NCBI GenBank assembly: GCA_029168955.1
Contig: JAPDOI010001315.1
Span: 62,001-126,000 of the forward strand
DNA length: 64,000 nucleotides
Direction of reading: 5' to 3'
Origin: Aplectana chamaeleonis
Lineage: Eukaryota; Nematoda; Chromadorea; Rhabditida; Cosmocercidae
Shown: positions 32,844-44,447 of the stretch, piece after piece
How the letters are laid out: every line of letters begins with the position of its first letter
Position numbering within the stretch: the first letter of the stretch is position 1
Made by a program: the position numbers and the translations under genes
Notes under the pieces: model-generated
Databases searched by the model: none
Told to the model about the DNA's origin: nothing
Seen by the model: only the letters and a program-made list of their open reading frames with translations

Positions 32844-34340
32844 CTTGTGAAAATCGATTTCGTGAATTTTGAAGTGAGTTACGGCGACGCGGCGCTTCAA
32901 AAACGCTGCAAAACACCGTTTTTGCAGAATACTGTAGCAAGCGGTGAAAATGTCCCGCTTGGGTTTCGAGTCTCCGACTGCAGTAAATTAAAATAAATTC
33001 TTCCGATAGTCTTTTGTTTTTTTTCAGAAATTAAGAATTTGAATCATCGCTCAGAATCGTCTCCTCTCGTTTGGCGACAATTTTGGTGTGAGCTTTTTGT
33101 TGACCATGTTGATTCGGGAGAAATAACAGCTCTCGTCTTCTACGTTAACACACTTCTCCGCAATTTTTGCATTAACAGTTTCTGCAAAGGGATCGCTCTA
33201 CGTTCTTTATTGATGAGAATCCTTATCGGAAGCTCACTAGAGGTTTCCCAAGTTCATGTGCCATGATTTTTGAACCATTCAAAACAATAACTGTAACAAG
33301 GGAATAGAATACGACTACGATGAGCGAACAGCGAATAGTTGCCGTCGAAATAGCTATTTTGATAGAAAGTTAGCGAGGAGTTCGTTTTTAAAGAAAACAA
33401 ATCGTCCCCGAGTTTCCACCGGAATTCGAAATGTAAGAGGGCTATGGCAACAGCAATGTCGAGTAAACGGACAATCATGTGCCTCAAATAGCCCTATACG
33501 GCCCCAAATTCAATGTAGAGCGAAATCTCTGCCAACTCCTATCAGCGGCTACTGATCAAAGCAAACAACTGAAAAATCAATTTCTACAAAGCATACAATG
33601 ATCAAATGATCGAAACTATTCCCCATGATGCACGGACTGAACAAATTCTTCCCATTTAAATATTGTTTTCTTCGCAGAGTCGATTTTCCTGTTGCTGGTT
33701 TTGATCACTGGCCGCTGAGGGGAGCGGGCGGGGATAACGCTCTACACAGAAGTTCAGGATCGTGTAGGGCTACTTGGGGCTCCTTTTTAACAGTTTTTCG
33801 ACATTGTTGCTGCCGCGAGCCCACCCCCCCCCCTTTTCTAGATTTTCCCAAGTTTTGTTTTTTTTTTCTTAGCTTTTCTATGCTATAATTCTGTCTAATG
33901 GGGCTTTCTGTTTTGAAACAAATATTATCTGCACGTATCTGGAGGGCATGAACACTGTCGATGGAGTTATTTCGCGCCCAATAGGTGCGCAAAGCTTAGT
34001 TATCTATCTAAGGACATGGATGGCATGTAGTGATCTTCCTGGGGTGAGGTGCCACAGTGATGCAGAGAAGAGATGTTCATCGAAGAAAAATATGTTGGCT
34101 CTATCTCCCAGAACCAGTGTTGTCTAAATCAATTCTATAGTAGTAGTTTGTTTGTAGCGTTCTCAATCCATCATTCATTTCATTTACGTCTGTAATTCTA
34201 AGTACCCTCCCCTTCCCTTCTAGGATAGTATCAATCCGTTGAAACTGGGAGTCATTTAGAGCACGTTACTACAAAATAAATAAAATCAAGTAACAAATTT
34301 TCCTATATCATAACTACCAGGATTCAGGAAACGGACTCAC
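32844..34340. other. No firm gene
   Basis: First part is the older dispersed repeat. A minus-strand frame at 33254-33487 starts with a hydrophobic IVRLLDIAVAIALLHF stretch but has no supporting splice sites. C-run near 33824. AATAAATAAAATC at 34276 may be a LINE tail. Confidence 0.3.
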
Positions 34341-34560
34341 CAAAGATATTGATATAGCGAAAAAACGTGATCCCAAGTTATTTGGAAAACGTAATGTATT
34401 CGATCGAACATCTAAGGGCAAGGAAGAAAAGCTACACAATTTTGAAGAGAAAAAAGTCAGGGCCATACATCTCATAGCCTTGATAATGGCATAGCAGCCC
34501 ACATTGTCCCCAATTGCTATGAACTTCTGATCTACTGCGGTCAGTGCTTGAGTAGATCCC
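34341..34560 (-). CDS. Two candidate exons of an unknown gene
   Basis: Minus-strand exons 34560-34469 and 34411-34341 are separated by a 57-bp intron (GTATGG...CCCTTAG) of the size common in nematodes. The first follows TTTTTTTTCTAG, the second ends at a GTGAGT donor. Phases match and the joined frame reads STQALTAVDQKFIAIGDNVG then CYAIIKAMRY and onwards for 54 codons. No other exons of it were found and the family is unknown. Confidence 0.42.
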
Positions 34561-34828
34561 CTAGAAAAAAAACCTGGCCTCAAATTTTATGATAAAGAAT
34601 ACGGAGTGTGGCAGCGTAGCCGCAGAGATCAGGCACCGAATTACCGAAGTATTACGAAGCTTCTAGCGATACGGTTAGCACGCATACTCAACAACCTTCC
34701 TTCATCATTCTGCACAGCTATCGATCATGCATAGGAACAGCTTACCACAGCTAAAGCAACATCTTACGGAAGACTTTCGTAACATGTTGGTTAAGGTGAT
34801 CGTAAGATGTTTGCAAAGTTCTGAGTGG

Positions 34829-35253
34829 GCGGCGTTCAGAGTTTTCGCGGAGCGACGCGATGACACATGTCCGTGAGATGCGAAAATCGCGTAGCGCAGG
34901 AAATCAGGTGTGAACTCTGCGCGAACGCTGGGCGACTACGCGCGATTGCGGACGTACTCAATCCCGCGTAAATAAGCAAAGAGAACTTTTGGAGCAATAG
35001 CAACAGTTTTACGTATTTGGTAAGAGCAAATGATCCAAAATATGCAGTGCTAAATTCGGTTGTGTTGATAAAAAAAGCAAGGAAGAAAAGCAGCCATAAG
35101 CTTGCCTTCGCGAGACGTTCATCGCGTCGCGCAAAGGCGATTTGGTGACAGTTCGAAGGCAGCTCGTCTCTTCGCTGTGAACACTACGCGACGTTGCTTT
35201 ATCGGTATATAGGGTAATTATGAAGTCGCGTGGCACCGCGAATGAACGCCGCC
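34829..35253. mobile_element. MITE with 'GGCGGCGTTCA' TIRs
   Basis: GGGCGGCGTTCAGAGTTTTC (about 34829) faces CGCGAATGAACGCCGCCTC (about 35235-35253). Same family as 955-1775; inner GTTCATCGCGTCGC block shared. Confidence 0.65.
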
Positions 35254-36223
35254 TCACACCTTCGCAAAAAATGTAGAATGAGCTGGTATAGAGAATTGTA
35301 GGACAAAGAATTGTTGGAATTGATAAATGAAATTTGGTTATTCCGGGTCTAGTGCCAGCTTGAAGGGCTGGAGTGCCCACCCTCTTTGCCCTTTTTAACT
35401 ATTTGTAATCGTTTTCCTCTGAACGTTTCACTAGCATGTCTCAGTCTGCTGTGGGAGTTCTAGCTTTAGTAAAAAAGAAACAGTTACATTGCTCTAATTA
35501 CTTCTTGCTCTCTTTGAGTCTACCAACCGATATTTCAGGAAATCTCAACGTATCACCCGTGTCATTCAATCAAGAAGCCGCATCTCGGAAAAATGATCGC
35601 GGAAAAATGATCGCGGAAAAAGAAAAAAATGGTAATGGCTCTAGATTGAGCGGTTTTCGCGCAGTAGCTGAGTGCGGTCTCCTAAATGATATACACAGGC
35701 AATATATTGTGCTGACTTTATCCATCGTCCACACCACTTAGAGGCTATAAAACGGCAAAATTCACATGGTTCCTACGCGTGTTGGTGCGGAGCGAAGGTT
35801 AGAGACAGTGAGAGAGCGGAGGACAGACGGAGGCCCAGGCGTCTCGCGCGCCGCTCGCGCCTCGAATGATGTGAATTACAACGTTTTATAGAGGGTACTA
35901 GGGCTTACATATCTACCTTACATTTCCCGAGGGCTCTCATAAAACCATGTGATGATTGTTGTAGGTATGGGACACAGAAATGATAATTCGTTTTCCAAAC
36001 CCACTGAATGCCTCAGAGATTACAGGAGATTTCCAAAAGTGGGCATTTTCATAGCTTTGCCAAGAGAAGAGGGGTACACGAATTGCAATTTCCAGGGCGT
36101 TCAAAAAAATTGTCTCGGATTATACTTACAACTTTTCTCTAAGAGTCGTTTTTAGTGCTGTTTTTTCGGATCTGAGACCCATTTGTGAATATTTGAAAAA
36201 CTCCATTCGATTTGGCCCGCGGC
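35254..36223. other. Unassigned, one MITE
   Basis: Contains the MITE at 35741-35893. GATCGCGGAAAAAT is tandemly duplicated at about 35594-35621 inside an open frame of doubtful value. Confidence 0.35.
35741..35893. mobile_element. MITE with 'GGCTATAAAACG' ends
   Basis: Direct copy of 5082-5232 at roughly 90% identity by eye, with the same terminal motifs. Confidence 0.8.
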
Positions 36224-36717
36224 TTTGAAGGCAGTGTTCACGATAGGAATCGTTTTTCTGTTTTTCCGTCTATCTTGAAAACGGTTTCATGCTGATTCCA
36301 ATGATATCTCTGAAATCGCACAAGACCTTCAGGGAACGGAGTTATGGTCCCTCAAATATTGAGCTAAGGAAACATGGTGGACGAGTTGTCCGAGGCTTGT
36401 AACTTCCGTCTTTCGTAGCCGATGTATGCGAGCTGACCTGAGTAAAGAGAGAAGTTGAGAATAAAGGGAAGAACGGGGCTATTGATTGGAAACCACCGCT
36501 CATCTCACAATCTCGAGCGTTCATTTGTTCACGTCGGTGGGCGTGGAAAGTGCATCTGGGGGTGAGGAGCTGATGGGTGTCCAACTTTGGGGCCCTGGGG
36601 GACCGTTCCGAGCTCATTTTTCTCAGTTTTTTCAACGTTAGGGTTCCGCTAGGCCCCGCAGCTGCCGATCTCCGCCGAAAAAGCAGACATGGTTTTTATC
36701 GTGGACACTGCCTTTAA
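36224..36717. mobile_element. 'AAGGCAGTGTTCACGATAA' TIR element, subfamily b
   Basis: TTGAAGGCAGTGTTCACGAT and ATCGTGGACACTGCCTTTAA ends; core in inverted orientation relative to 29701-30192. Confidence 0.85.
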
Positions 36718-37302
36718 AACGAGATGAATTTTCGCTGTCTAAACGCGGCTTTTGACGAATACGAGAATGCCACGATCAAATCTTCCTAAAACTTCTACAT
36801 AAGAGTTATTCGGTCTGCCTAACACAAATCTATATTCGGTTTATCGATTTTATTGAATTACTGCATGTAACGGTGGGCATAACGTAGCTCGGTCAAAGTC
36901 TCAGAATTGACTCAAAATTTCACTTTGAGTGTTATTTGCGACCCTGAACACGATTTTGAGGTCCATTTTTTGATTTTCGAAATTTTAAGATAAGTAACGT
37001 CAGTTGAAAGGCATTATGCGTACCGTAATCTACAATATTTTTCTGGCTACAATCAGACCCCATATTCGGGTTCAGCGCCCTTAATCACGCCCAGTTGAAA
37101 GTTGTGAGTCGAATCCGAAAGTTTTTTTCTGAACACCTCAACAATTATCTGATGGGTATTTCCCTCGCCTTTTTGTGAAGAAATGAAAATGACATTTTTT
37201 TGGAATCCCTGCAGCCATTTGAGGAATTTTAGCTCTAATTATTTACATACTGTCGCAGACCTATAGCAACGACAACGTGGTTTTCTAAATCGCCACGGAC
37301 AG

Positions 37303-37794
37303 TTTAAAGGCAGTGTTCACGATAAGAAAAGTGTTTGAAATTTCTTTAGAAATGATTAGTGGAGGGACACTTTGTAACGTTAAAGTCGAAAGAACGCATG
37401 AAAACGATTCTGGAAGAGCCCTAAAAGAGCCCGAAGTTGCCACTTTGAGCGCAAGGCAAACCCCAAAAGCGCATTGCCCGTCACCGACGTGAACGAATTA
37501 AAGCTTGAAATCGTGAGATGAACGATGACATCCAATCATCGCCCCGTTCTTCCCTTCATTCTCAACTTCTATCTTTACTCAGGTCAGCTCGCATACATCG
37601 GCTGCAAGAGACGGAAGTTACAAGCCCTTGAAAACTCGTCCACCATGCTTATCTAGCTCAATTTTTGAGGGACCATAACTCCGTTCCCAGAAGGTCGTGT
37701 ACGTTTTCTGAGATATCGTTGGAATCAGCATGGGACCGTTTTCAAGATAGGCCTAAAAGCAGAAAAATGATTTCTATCGTGGACACTGCCTTTA
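37303..37794. mobile_element. 'AAGGCAGTGTTCACGATAA' TIR element, subfamily b
   Basis: TTTAAAGGCAGTGTTCACGA to TATCGTGGACACTGCCTTTA; lies only 586 bp from the related 36224-36717 copy and in opposite orientation. Confidence 0.85.
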
Positions 37795-38714
37795 TGACAG
37801 TCCCTGGTCATGAGTAACGCTTCCCAAAGTAGTTAGGTGGCGCAGGGACGCCTTGTGACTTGAAGACCAGTAATTTAAATATTCAAGGGAAGCCTTACCA
37901 AGCGTAAAAGCTCGATGAGGGGGAGGGAGATTGTGTCGAAAAGGAACGTTACTGCGGCTTAATGTGTTCAAAACTAAAAACATTAGCACGCTGTTTGCTG
38001 AATCGGCTTTTTCAGCTGCTGGGTATTTCAGAACGAATTCACCGTTAACCGCCCATTCACTTTCCCACTCTCTTTCCCGGGCTTTGCTGCACTAAGTGAA
38101 TTCAAATCTCCCATTTCACTATGTTTTTATTCTATGATCAACAAGATTCAAATCACTCGGCCTTTGAGGGGCAACAAGATCGTAGGGTAACAAATAACGT
38201 TATATCAAGCTGATTAGGCACTCAATCTCATCGTGCGCTCTTCACCCACCCTCTCTCCCAAATAATCTATCTTTCGCGTGTGGATTGGGCCCACTCAGTA
38301 CAATATGTTTTCTTTTTCACGCACCTTTCACTCGCTCATTTCTGATGAAGGAGGCGTCGGCTGCGGCGTATTCCAATACCTGCCCGCAACAATTACTTGA
38401 AGTTTGTTATGTGGTCCACGTTTGGTGAATATATGTATTTACTCATCTTCCGCGAAGATCTATGAAGTCTGAAACTAAAATCCCTCGTAAATAGCAGCAT
38501 CGTTGTCATGGGGCTCGCTCGACACCTGACAAATGCATAAGTTGGGGTTAGGTAGAGGTGTTTGGGGCACTTTCATAGAGCCACGCGCTGTAAACCTCGC
38601 TATTAGCGGCGACGGCTTGCTATTTGCATAAATTGAAGCTCGAAACTCATTGAATATGTATGTCTGTTCTAGATAATTATGTTAAAATCAGTTTCGAGGT
38701 TAAATTTATAAATC
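37795..38714. other. No gene recognised
   Basis: A/T-rich with no repeat ends or supported exons. Confidence 0.35.
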
Positions 38715-38885
38715 TTGGCTCTGCCTCAGGTTCTCTACATTCACACAAAGGGAGGAGTGGTCCAGATTTTGCAGTTGGATCGCTTCGCGCCACTCGATCC
38801 GAGCAAAGCGGTCCCGAGTGGAAATAAAGCCACGGAAAGATAGACAACTCCTGCCTTGGTGTGTAGAGAACACCTGTGTCCTTTT
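38715..38885. mobile_element. Hairpin MITE with 'GGTGTGTAGAGA' stem
   Basis: GGAGGAGTGG and CAACTCCTGCCTTGGTGTGTAGAGAAC with GATCCGAGCAAAGCGG centre; diverged relative of 11765-11945. Confidence 0.5.
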
Positions 38886-38904
38886 TATCAACGGTCGAGG
38901 GCGA

Positions 38905-39357
38905 TTAAAGGCAGTGTTCACGACGAATATCACACCCGAGTTCGACTCAAAAATTGTTTGTGTGGCAACTTATAGTCAAGAAACAGCAAAGAAAAACGTT
39001 CAGAATGAGCTAAAATAACGGTTTTTAACGTTCAGGGCGTAGGCGAGCTTACTGGCCCTGCTAGGTTCCGCAAACGCTCAGCAAGCGTGCGGAATGTGCG
39101 CGATTCGATCAGGCTGGACACGGCAGAGTTCCTTGGCAATTCGCCATCGGAAACATCCGCGGCACGCCATAAGCTCGTCCGAATGGGGGTTTCGGACCGG
39201 GATAAGCATCCTCAACGGGATAACTTTCAAAGCCGCTTTTACTGATTTCTGGTCCGTTTTCGCTGATGTCTTCGATCCTATTCCCTCCAGCATCTGACAA
39301 CTTAGCGTTTCACATTGAAACCTTGAGAACGAGATTTATCGTGGATACTGCCTTTAA
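38905..39357. mobile_element. 'AAGGCAGTGTTCACGATAA' TIR element, subfamily a
   Basis: TTAAAGGCAGTGTTCACGAC to TATCGTGGATACTGCCTTTA. Inner part shared with 42855-43310 and 53148-53600, inverted relative to them. Short frames in it recur in the copies but contain stops. Confidence 0.85.
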
Positions 39358-39516
39358 TCTTGGTCCCAGCACGATTGTCTTCTTGTTTTCATTTACCCAT
39401 TTCTTGCTTACCGGAACTCATCGTCGCGGTTTGACAGAAATTGTCACTGGACTGCAGAAAATATTTTATGAGCTCATCACATTTAATTCTTTACGTCTTT
39501 GAGTTGCGTCAAACAG

Positions 39517-40112
39517 GGATCTTAGTAATCCTGCTCGTGTGTTTTTCTATATGAAGAAGCTCATCAGCTCAACTACTGGGATTGTCGATGATGAATCTTT
39601 CTATCATAGACAAAATGCTTGGGAGGAGCACTAAGAAATAAGCTTTTCAGAAAATGAGAAGATAGGTAGACACTTAGGGAGAATCCATATCCGCACAAAA
39701 ACGACGTCGTCAATTCATCTGAACCACTCAGGAACGAAATCGCATTGCGTCACTCTTTCAGGATCAATCTGTGCATAATTCTGCGGGGTTTTTGAGTCAA
39801 AAGAGCTAGTTTCGTGCCTAGAAACCCCCTTCTGCGACCAATAGCTACAGAATTAATTGCGCTCTCTGCAACGGGCTATTCGTGCTATAGGAGCATTTTT
39901 ATCTGTTCACGGTTCTCGATTATTTTGCCACCTTAACTGCTTAGAGTTTCGATTCTTGATTACTCTTTGGTTTTTTTTGACAGTCAGACAATCTTATTGA
40001 TTTATGGACCTTTCACGGCGAGGAGTATTATCAGAATGCTGTCACATGTTGATTTTATACCCCTGCTCAATCCCATTAGCAATCTTGAGCATCGTGCCCC
40101 CGCACCATTGCG
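39517..40112 (+). CDS. Two candidate exons or gene fragments
   Basis: After AAACAG, 39517-39634 reads DLSNPARVFFYMKKLISSTT then GIVDDESFYHRQNAWEEH and a TAA. Separately, 39984-40112 follows TTTTTTTTGACAG and reads QTILLIYGPFTARSIIRMLS and on to a GTATGT donor. Both look coding by composition, but the first ends in a stop with no donor, so they are not one gene as they stand. They lie just left of the inverted duplication. Function unknown. Confidence 0.25.
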
Positions 40113-40173
40113 GTATGTCGTCACTTCTTGCAGGCCGCCGTCGCTCATATGTACATATAGTGGATGTATCCAG

Positions 40174-40622
40174 GGGCGGCATGCATGAACGCTGCGAATG
40201 AGGTCAGGGAGCCGCTTCGCGTCTTTTGTGCGGAGCGTCGAGCTAGAGTTGACCTGAAAAACATGCCGTCACCTTGGTGTGAGGACGCACCCTCACCACG
40301 CACGGTGAACTCCCCGCTTAACTGTTTTTGTTTCAAGTTTCAATCGTGCTTAACTTAGATCTTTTTCATTTCTTCTTTATAGTTGATTAATTTTTGAATA
40401 ATTTTCCCGTTTGGCTCTGAAGTTTCACAGAAATAAAGCCGTTTTATATAAGGATCAATTCAAAAAAATAGCTGTGAGGCGTGGGTTTTGCTGAGTGTAG
40501 TGAGTTTGCGTCCCAACGTCAAGCCGATGGCATGTTTTTCGGGTCATCTCCGGCTCGACGCTTCGCACGGAGGACGCGGAGCGGCTCCTTGACCTTCTTC
40601 GCAGCGTTCATGCATGCCGCCC
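40174..40622. mobile_element. 449-bp MITE in the left arm, 3-bp CAG target duplication
   Basis: Ends GGGCGGCATGCATGAACGCT and its complement AGCGTTCATGCATGCCGCCC, flanked on both sides by CAG. The right arm (around 42124-42143) shows the uninterrupted site with a single CAG, so both the boundaries and the target duplication are read from the sequence. GGG-start and a 3-bp duplication suggest a PIF/Harbinger-type MITE (inference). Confidence 0.88.
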
Positions 40623-40927
40623 CAGGTCAGGGACCGATGCACAACCCCCTACCGCCGGCCCTGGTGGGCGCGCTGCGAACGTGGTGGGCGCCCGCCGGAA
40701 CGGCATCGATCAACTGCCGGCCGCACAGCTGATCGGCTGCAATATTTTCTCCTCATCCTCATCTTCATTTTGATTTCTCTGCTCCCTTTTCATCTGTCTC
40801 CTTCTTTTATGCCTATAAACTATCCATTAACAGTTCCTACGTTTGTTACGTTTGTTCAATGGTTTTATATGTGTTCGCCTGTAGACATGCTGTTCAAGTT
40901 TTTTTTACCCAAATTCTTCTTTTTCAG

Positions 40928-40992
40928 GTTGTGGATATTCGTCCGAGAGCTTACTGGTACTCTATTCTGCTGAACTATATGGAACATCAACT
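40928..40992 (+). CDS. Exon-like frame in the left arm of the inverted duplication
   Basis: After TTCTTCTTTTTCAG, 21 codons read VVDIRPRAYWYSILLNYMEH and QL, then CT|GTAATT (donor) or a TAA. The right arm has the same frame. Between the arms one difference is silent in this frame (TAC/TAT) and one gives M/I. The product is not recognised. The matching downstream exon in this arm (about 41183-41285) is broken, so this copy may be a pseudogene. An alternative frame (LWIFVRELTG) is also open. Confidence 0.4.
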
Positions 40993-41290
40993 GTAATTTT
41001 ATCCTATTGAAAGCTGCATGTTTTATCGCTTTCAAAAATATATTTTTCCATTCGTTCTAATTTCGTCAGTTTTTTTACCTTTTTACCGTTTTCAAACCAC
41101 AGAAATTCTTAGAAAGTGTAGTTATTTACATTTTTGTTATTGTAATTGTCCCATGCCTGTCGTCCGTTTTTATTCCAAAGATAGGGCATCGTAGAGGAAA
41201 AAAGTAGTATATTTTGGGACTAGACGAACCGCTAGAGAATACAGTGATATAAGCAATGTTTCGACCGCTCGGCTAATCACATCAACCAGT

Positions 41291-41655
41291 TCAGTTTGTT
41301 TTAAAAAGTCTAAATACTCCGTCGGTTTTGATGGGATTCTCAATGAATTTGTCCAGCGTGGTGTCTAATTCCAAAATGTACGAGTTTCTTTCTCCATGAT
41401 GCCCCGTCGCTGAAACAAAAAAGAACGTGGGACAATTAAAATAACATAAACCTAAAAGACTACACTTTCTAACAATTTTTGTGGTTTGAAAACGGTAAAA
41501 AGGTAAAAAAAAACTGATGAAATCAGAACGAATGGAAAAATACATTGTTGAAAGCGATAAAAAAATCAGCTTTCAATAGGATAAAATTACAGTTGATGTT
41601 CAATATAGTTCAGCAGAATAGAATACCAGTAAGCTCTCGGACGAATATCCACAAC
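41291..41655 (-). CDS. Two exon-like frames in the right arm (terminal exons of an unknown gene)
   Basis: Minus-strand exon 41655-41591 (VVDIRPRAYWYSILLNYIEH) follows TTTTTCAG and can end at a GTAATT donor; the next, 41409-41291, follows TTGTTTCAG and reads GHHGERNSYILELDTTLDKF and on to a TGA. The second frame looks strongly protein-like (ELDTTLDKFIENP), but the phase of the first exon (2) does not lead into that frame, so either the donor, the acceptor or the pairing is different. I do not recognise the family. Confidence 0.45.
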
Positions 41656-41854
41656 CTGAAAAATAAGAATTTGGGTAAAAAAAACTTGAACAGCATAATG
41701 TCTACAGGCGAACACATATACACATATACCCTTGAACAAACGTAGGAACTGTTAATGGATAGTTTATAAGCGTAAAAGAAAGAGACAGATGAAAAGGGGA
41801 GCAGAGAACTCAAAATGAAGATGAGGATGAGGAGAAAATATTGCAGCCGATCAG

Positions 41855-42022
41855 GGGTGCATTCCAAGAACATTCCCATGGCAAAACGCGTCCATGGAAT
41901 CGTAGCCACGGCCACGTGGGAGCAATTTTCTGTTATAATTCGCATCCATGGAAAGCAAATTTGTCTATGGGGAGGTAGTTTTGCCTCCCACAGCGTCTTG
42001 GAAACGTTCTTGGAACGCACCC
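41855..42022. mobile_element. 168-bp MITE in the right arm, 3-bp CAG target duplication
   Basis: Ends GGGTGCATTCCAAGAACATT and AACGTTCTTGGAACGCACCC, flanked by CAG at 41852-41854 and 42023-42025. The left arm at about 40727-40734 has the empty site (CACAGCTGATCGG). An inner CATGG/CCATGG palindrome lies at 41876-41900. Confidence 0.88.
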
Positions 42023-42143
42023 CAGCTGTGCGGCCGGCAGTTGATCGATGCCGTTCCGGCGGGCGCCCACCCCGTTCGCAGCGCGCACTCCAGGGCCGGC
42101 GGCAGGGGGTTGTGCATCGGTCCCTGACCTGGATACATCCACT

Positions 42144-42854
42144 ATAGCAGGGTCCGGGCAAACTTCAAATTTTAAAGATTTCCTCTAAATCGGGGTGCAG
42201 GTCAAAGATTATTCTATGAGTTGATAAGACGGCGGATGAGTCGGTTTTCTTCAAGTTGCTCCAGCCACTTCACTTCGTCAACGTGTCACAGAAGTGTTCC
42301 CGTCTTCCAAGTTATCTGCCATTGTCCGCGCTCTCTTCATTGCGCGCGGTGGAAATCGTCCTCCACCAACAAAAGAATGCCGCCGTTATCCCGCCCGGCG
42401 AGATGACCACACACATGCCGTAGAAACACCAATATTTTGGAGGGTCCGATCATGCTGTGTGTACAGTAGTTCTTTACTTACATGGCGTTCTTTTCATGAG
42501 TAACGGCTCACAGCTCACAGAACTTCTAGATGGGGCTCATCTAGTCCAGGACGACCTATCTAGCACAAATTTCGGAAAAGTTTCAATGTAACCAAACCTT
42601 ACCTTTGAAAACTCAGAAGTGGCGGAATTTCTGTATATCCACGCCGTTCAACTCGCCATGCCTCGAGTTCGAACCTGTCAGCAGCACACCTTCTAAGTAG
42701 AAGCCATGGCCATTCACCTCAATACTGCACGCGTTCACAGATCATCACTTACATGAGTAGTGGCTACATGAGTACATGAGTATTACTGACATGGCCGGAA
42801 AGGCGTTGTTCAGCACGTCTGCTATCTGGTCCAAATGTCTCTTGTGCGCAGCAG
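42144..42854. other. No gene recognised
   Basis: Sequence right of the inverted duplication; ACATGAGTA is locally repeated at about 42750-42782. Confidence 0.35.
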
Positions 42855-43310
42855 TTAAAGGCAGTGTCCACGATAAATCTCGCTCTCGAGGTTTCAGTGT
42901 GAAACACTATGTTGGCAGATGGGTGAGAGGATAGGGTGGAAGAAAGCAATGAAAACGGTCCAGCGATCAATAAAAACGGCTTTGAAAGTTATCCCGTTGT
43001 ACCTACTTATCCCGGTCCGCCACCATTCGGACGAGCTTGTGGCGCCGCGCACGTCTCGATGGCGAATCGCCAAGCAACTCTGCCGCGTCCAGCCTGGTCG
43101 ATTCGCGTAGATTTCGCGATTAGCGCACGCTTGCGGAACTCAGCGAGGCCCTTGATTCTCGTCCACGCCCTGAACGTTAGAAACCATTATTTTAGCTCAT
43201 TCTAGACGTTTTTCTTGGCCTTTTCTTCGCTATAAGTTACCTTACGACCAAACAATCCCGTTTCTGGGTCGGACTCGAGTGCGATATTCATCGTGAACAC
43301 TGCCTTTGAA
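42855..43310. mobile_element. 'AAGGCAGTGTTCACGATAA' TIR element, subfamily a
   Basis: TTAAAGGCAGTGTCCACGAT to CATCGTGAACACTGCCTTTG, with the AAACGGCTTTGAAAGTTATC block also seen (inverted) at 38905-39357. Confidence 0.85.
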
Positions 43311-44447
43311 CTGTTATGTTCGGCCCGTAATAGTGACAGTTTCGCTCCACAAACGCCGTAGCATCACCAGAAAGGCCTTGCGCTTGCGTTCGACGCTTGC
43401 GTTTTGCTGGCTTCGTTCAGTTCACCGGCTGACGGGGGTGAAATGGCAATGACAGATCAGGAATGAATGCATCTTGTCATACACGTTCTATTATGACATG
43501 AACCATACCTTAGTGTCTTGGTTGAAGTTTGAGATCTTCGTTTCTGATCAGCGAATGTCTTTCGGCAAAACATACAAGCTAAACGTTTAGTTCTAGGGGG
43601 CCTCTACGCAGAATTTCACTGATGTAGACCTCTTCGAGTGAAACGAGTGAGGTTGTCGAGCGTATCTTTGGAACTGGAGCCTAACAGGCTTACTGGGCTT
43701 TCTAGAGGTTCGCTTTTACCCCCTGAAATTCATCTTAATTAGTTGAATGCAGGCATATAGATCTGGTATGTGTTTATCTCCAACCCTTCACTGAATCGGG
43801 AGTAATTTGTATTCAAGTAAGTGGAGCTGCGCCAACTTATCCCGATATTTTCCAATAAACAAGGACCAAACCGCCTTTTGCTATTCATCTCGTTAGATGG
43901 GACACTGGGTAGGGGTTTCAAATGTGAACCAAACGTTTCCCTTCTCCACTAGTTGCGACCAAGCTCCCCGCCACAAATGCGTCTTCCACTTTTTCTGGCG
44001 CTCGATTATTCTCGGAAGTTTTTCCTGATGTTCTACTCTGATAATAACACTGGTCGGACCGACAGCGCTGAAAGCCTCTTTGCTGACCCCGAAAGCATGG
44101 TACGCGGACGGATGTAGGGGGAAGGCTTGCCGGGCTGTTCGCGGGACGATATGAAGTCGTCAGTCGAAGGCGGTCACTGCAGCTCCCTCAGGAAAACGTG
44201 CCGACTTCACGCGCACAGAAATTGGCTAGTAGAACTTACCGCGCTCGGGAACCGTTTCTACCGCTGACGAAAATTCCAATTAGAACTGACAGTGAACAAG
44301 CTTAGTTCGCGATCAGACTGATCGCAAGCAGCCACACTGGCCTGCACGGTGAATACATCAGCGGACACTATCCTGTATGGTAAAACGAGCATGTCTCAGA
44401 TTCAACTACCCAAGCTTGAAACACACCCAGTATTGTCCTTGGTTGCA
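43311..44447. other. No gene recognised
   Basis: Short frames only. GCTTGCG/GACGCTTGCG small repeats near 43382-43410. Confidence 0.35.

Larger units (their letters stand above)
40157..42143. repeat. 2-kb tail-to-tail inverted duplication of a gene fragment
   Basis: The left arm (40157 to about 41270) and the right arm (about 41290 to 42143) are inverted copies, from CTATAGTGGATGTATCCAG at the outer edge to the degenerate exon at the centre. Identity is high over most of the arm (for example the exon at 40928-40992 against 41655-41591 differs at two positions by eye). Each arm carries one insertion missing from the other: 40174-40622 and 41855-42022. The duplicated DNA includes a GC-rich block, an intron-like A/T block and one or two exon-like frames. 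Confidence 0.9.

Noticed and set aside
41610..42161. 183-codon minus-strand open frame in the inverted duplication
   Set aside because: It passes through the 168-bp MITE and an intron-like block; only the small exon at its end is shared and plausible.
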